Shown here: positions 5,250 to 6,100 of the stretch, piece by piece
Numbering within the stretch: position 1 is the stretch's first letter
How the letters are laid out: every line of letters begins with the position of its first letter
NCBI GenBank assembly: GCA_017507595.1
Contig: JAFWAM010000014.1
Coordinates: forward strand, 1 to 6,100
Reading direction: 5' to 3'
DNA from: Clostridia bacterium
GTDB taxonomy: Bacteria > Bacillota_A > Clostridia > Christensenellales > Borkfalkiaceae
DNA: 6,100 nucleotides
The notes under the pieces: generated by a model
Databases searched by the model: none
What the model was told of the DNA's origin: nothing
The model's input: the letters and a program-made list of their open reading frames with translations, nothing else
Translations under genes and position numbers: made by a program

Positions 5250-5871
5250 GAAAGAAAGCACCTTAAGGTGTGTAACCGTTCTCGTTGTTATCGCGGTTGT
5301 TTGCGGCGTGCTTTTGGCCGTATTAAATCCGCTTCTTTACGTCGCACCAAGTGCCGACGACATCGCAAAGCAGTTTGACGTGGTTGACCTTGACGATTAC
5401 AACGCAACAAACGGCACGGCCGTTGAGTGGGCCCTTGAGGAAACCAACGTTGACTTTGCGGGCGGCGGACAGGATCAGGCTCAGGTTTCTCTCGTTGCAA
5501 AGCTTACCTTGGACGACCAAACCTACGTCGGTCTTCTCATTAAGACCAGGGCGTCAGGGGACCTTGGTGAGTGCCAGTACGCAATGTTCTTTACCCAAAG
5601 CGACAACAAGCTTATCCTTGCAAAGATCGCTAAAGACGGCGCCACCGCAGGCAAGACCTTTGAGTACGCCATCGCCAACAAGAAAGGCGACCTTAAGCTT
5701 TTTGAAGACTACTACGTGATTATTGACAGCGCAACCGTTTTTGATGACGGCTACAAGGTACCCACCTGCGGTGCAACCAAGACGGCAACGTCAGTTGACA
5801 ACGCATTCAAGAGGGCGGCGTACTACTACTATAACGTTTATGTAAATGGGGGTGAGGTAAATGAAGGCTAA
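5242..5871 (+). CDS. rnfG: Rnf electron transport complex subunit G, divergent
   Basis: RnfG is a single-pass membrane protein with an extracytoplasmic FMN-binding domain; it passes electrons through a covalent FMN beside RnfD and is homologous to NqrC. The 209-residue product has one N-terminal helix (about 10-33) and then an external domain. The predicted FMN acceptor is Thr179 in VPTCGATKTATS (173-184). The usual motif is (D)xxSGATxTS, so a Cys176 replaces Ser and Val173 stands where Asp is common. The upstream glycine-rich ETPGLG segment is also missing: ATAG (134-137) stands in its place, and the stretch at 101-122 lacks the normal GYxGxI pattern. The C-terminus has a run of four tyrosines (194-197). 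Identification rests on length, topology, the GAT motif and position between rnfD and rnfE. The start is supported by GGAGGG (5231-5236). It overlaps rnfD by 8 nt and rnfE by 11 nt. Confidence 0.9.
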   Translation: MAKKESTLRCVTVLVVIAVVCGVLLAVLNPLLYVAPSADDIAKQFDVVDLDDYNATNGTAVEWALEETNVDFAGGGQDQAQVSLVAKLTLDDQTYVGLLIKTRASGDLGECQYAMFFTQSDNKLILAKIAKDGATAGKTFEYAIANKKGDLKLFEDYYVIIDSATVFDDGYKVPTCGATKTATSVDNAFKRAAYYYYNVYVNGGEVNEG

Positions 5872-6100
5872 AGATATTGCTCTTGACGGTCTTATCAGAC
5901 AAAATCCTACGTTTAAGCTGGTGCTTGGCACCTGTCCGACCCTTGCGCTTACCACCGCCGCATCCAACGGCGTGGGAATGGGCCTTGCGGTTACCTTCGT
6001 ATTAATGTGCTCAAATATGATCATTTCCCTTTTGAGGAACGTTATTCCCTCTAAGGTAAGGATCCCTGCCTACATACTTATTATTGCAACGTTCGTTACC
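5861..6100 (+). CDS. rnfE: Rnf electron transport complex subunit E (5' part, runs off the window)
   Basis: Only the first 80 codons are present; family members are about 200-230 residues. RnfE is an integral membrane subunit homologous to NqrD that pairs with RnfA across the membrane. Clear family marks are LIRQNPTFKLVLGTCPTLAL (11-30), GVGMGLAVTFVLMCSN (37-52) and VRIPAYILIIATFVT (66-80). Cys25 in the LGTCPTLA motif is the residue that, by analogy with NqrD/NqrE, helps hold an iron-sulfur centre between the two subunits within the membrane. ATG 5861 lies 11 nt before the end of rnfG, with GGGGG/GAGG purine tracts at 5848-5857 as a close-spaced ribosome binding site. The frame is open to the last base and no disruption is seen. 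rnfA and rnfB are expected next. Confidence 0.96.
   Translation, partial: MKAKDIALDGLIRQNPTFKLVLGTCPTLALTTAASNGVGMGLAVTFVLMCSNMIISLLRNVIPSKVRIPAYILIIATFVT

Noticed and set aside
5791..6024. Minus-strand open frame across the rnfG-rnfE junction
   Set aside because: It is antisense to two well-supported, overlapping genes and its product resembles nothing I recognise.
1..6100. CRISPR arrays, insertion sequences, phage genes, toxin-antitoxin or defence systems
   Set aside because: No spaced repeats, transposase, terminal inverted repeats or small gene pairs are visible; the window is a compact housekeeping energy operon.

Overview
The window looks like chromosomal DNA of an anaerobic Gram-positive bacterium of the Clostridia. 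The reasons are SigA-type promoters with AT-rich flanks, strong purine-rich ribosome binding sites, ATG and GTG starts, and above all the first genes of an Rnf operon in the clostridial order C-D-G-E. Everything readable is on the + strand. The genus cannot be named from this sequence alone.

Region 1 (1-614) is a complete one-gene transcription unit. It has a consensus promoter (TTGACA, 17 bp, TATAAT), a consensus ribosome binding site, a small six-helix DUF308/HdeD-like membrane protein built from three visible 35-residue repeats, and a strong intrinsic terminator. Region 2 (615-768) is a noncoding AT-rich stretch with a 12-bp palindrome and a second strong promoter.

Region 3 (769-6100) reads as one operon with no internal terminator. 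It starts with three accessory genes: an extracytoplasmic FAD:protein FMN transferase (ApbE/Ftp) lipoprotein, a membrane-anchored NusG domain II protein, and a Gx-transporter-type membrane protein. They are followed by rnfC, rnfD, rnfG and the first 80 codons of rnfE, which is cut by the window edge. rnfA and rnfB are expected just downstream.

The genes fit one job. The Rnf complex couples electron flow between reduced ferredoxin and NAD+ to ion pumping. Its RnfD and RnfG subunits carry FMN covalently bound to threonine, and ApbE installs that FMN. Both expected target threonines are visible (RnfD Thr163 in SGAT; RnfG Thr179 in an unusual CGAT). The most interesting signals are the divergence of ApbE and RnfG from their family motifs while the likely catalytic and target residues remain; the unclear start of apbE, where a near-consensus promoter overlaps the 5' end of the reading frame and suggests a leaderless or very short-leader message; and the poorly understood NusG-II and Gx genes placed between the flavinylating enzyme and the pump.
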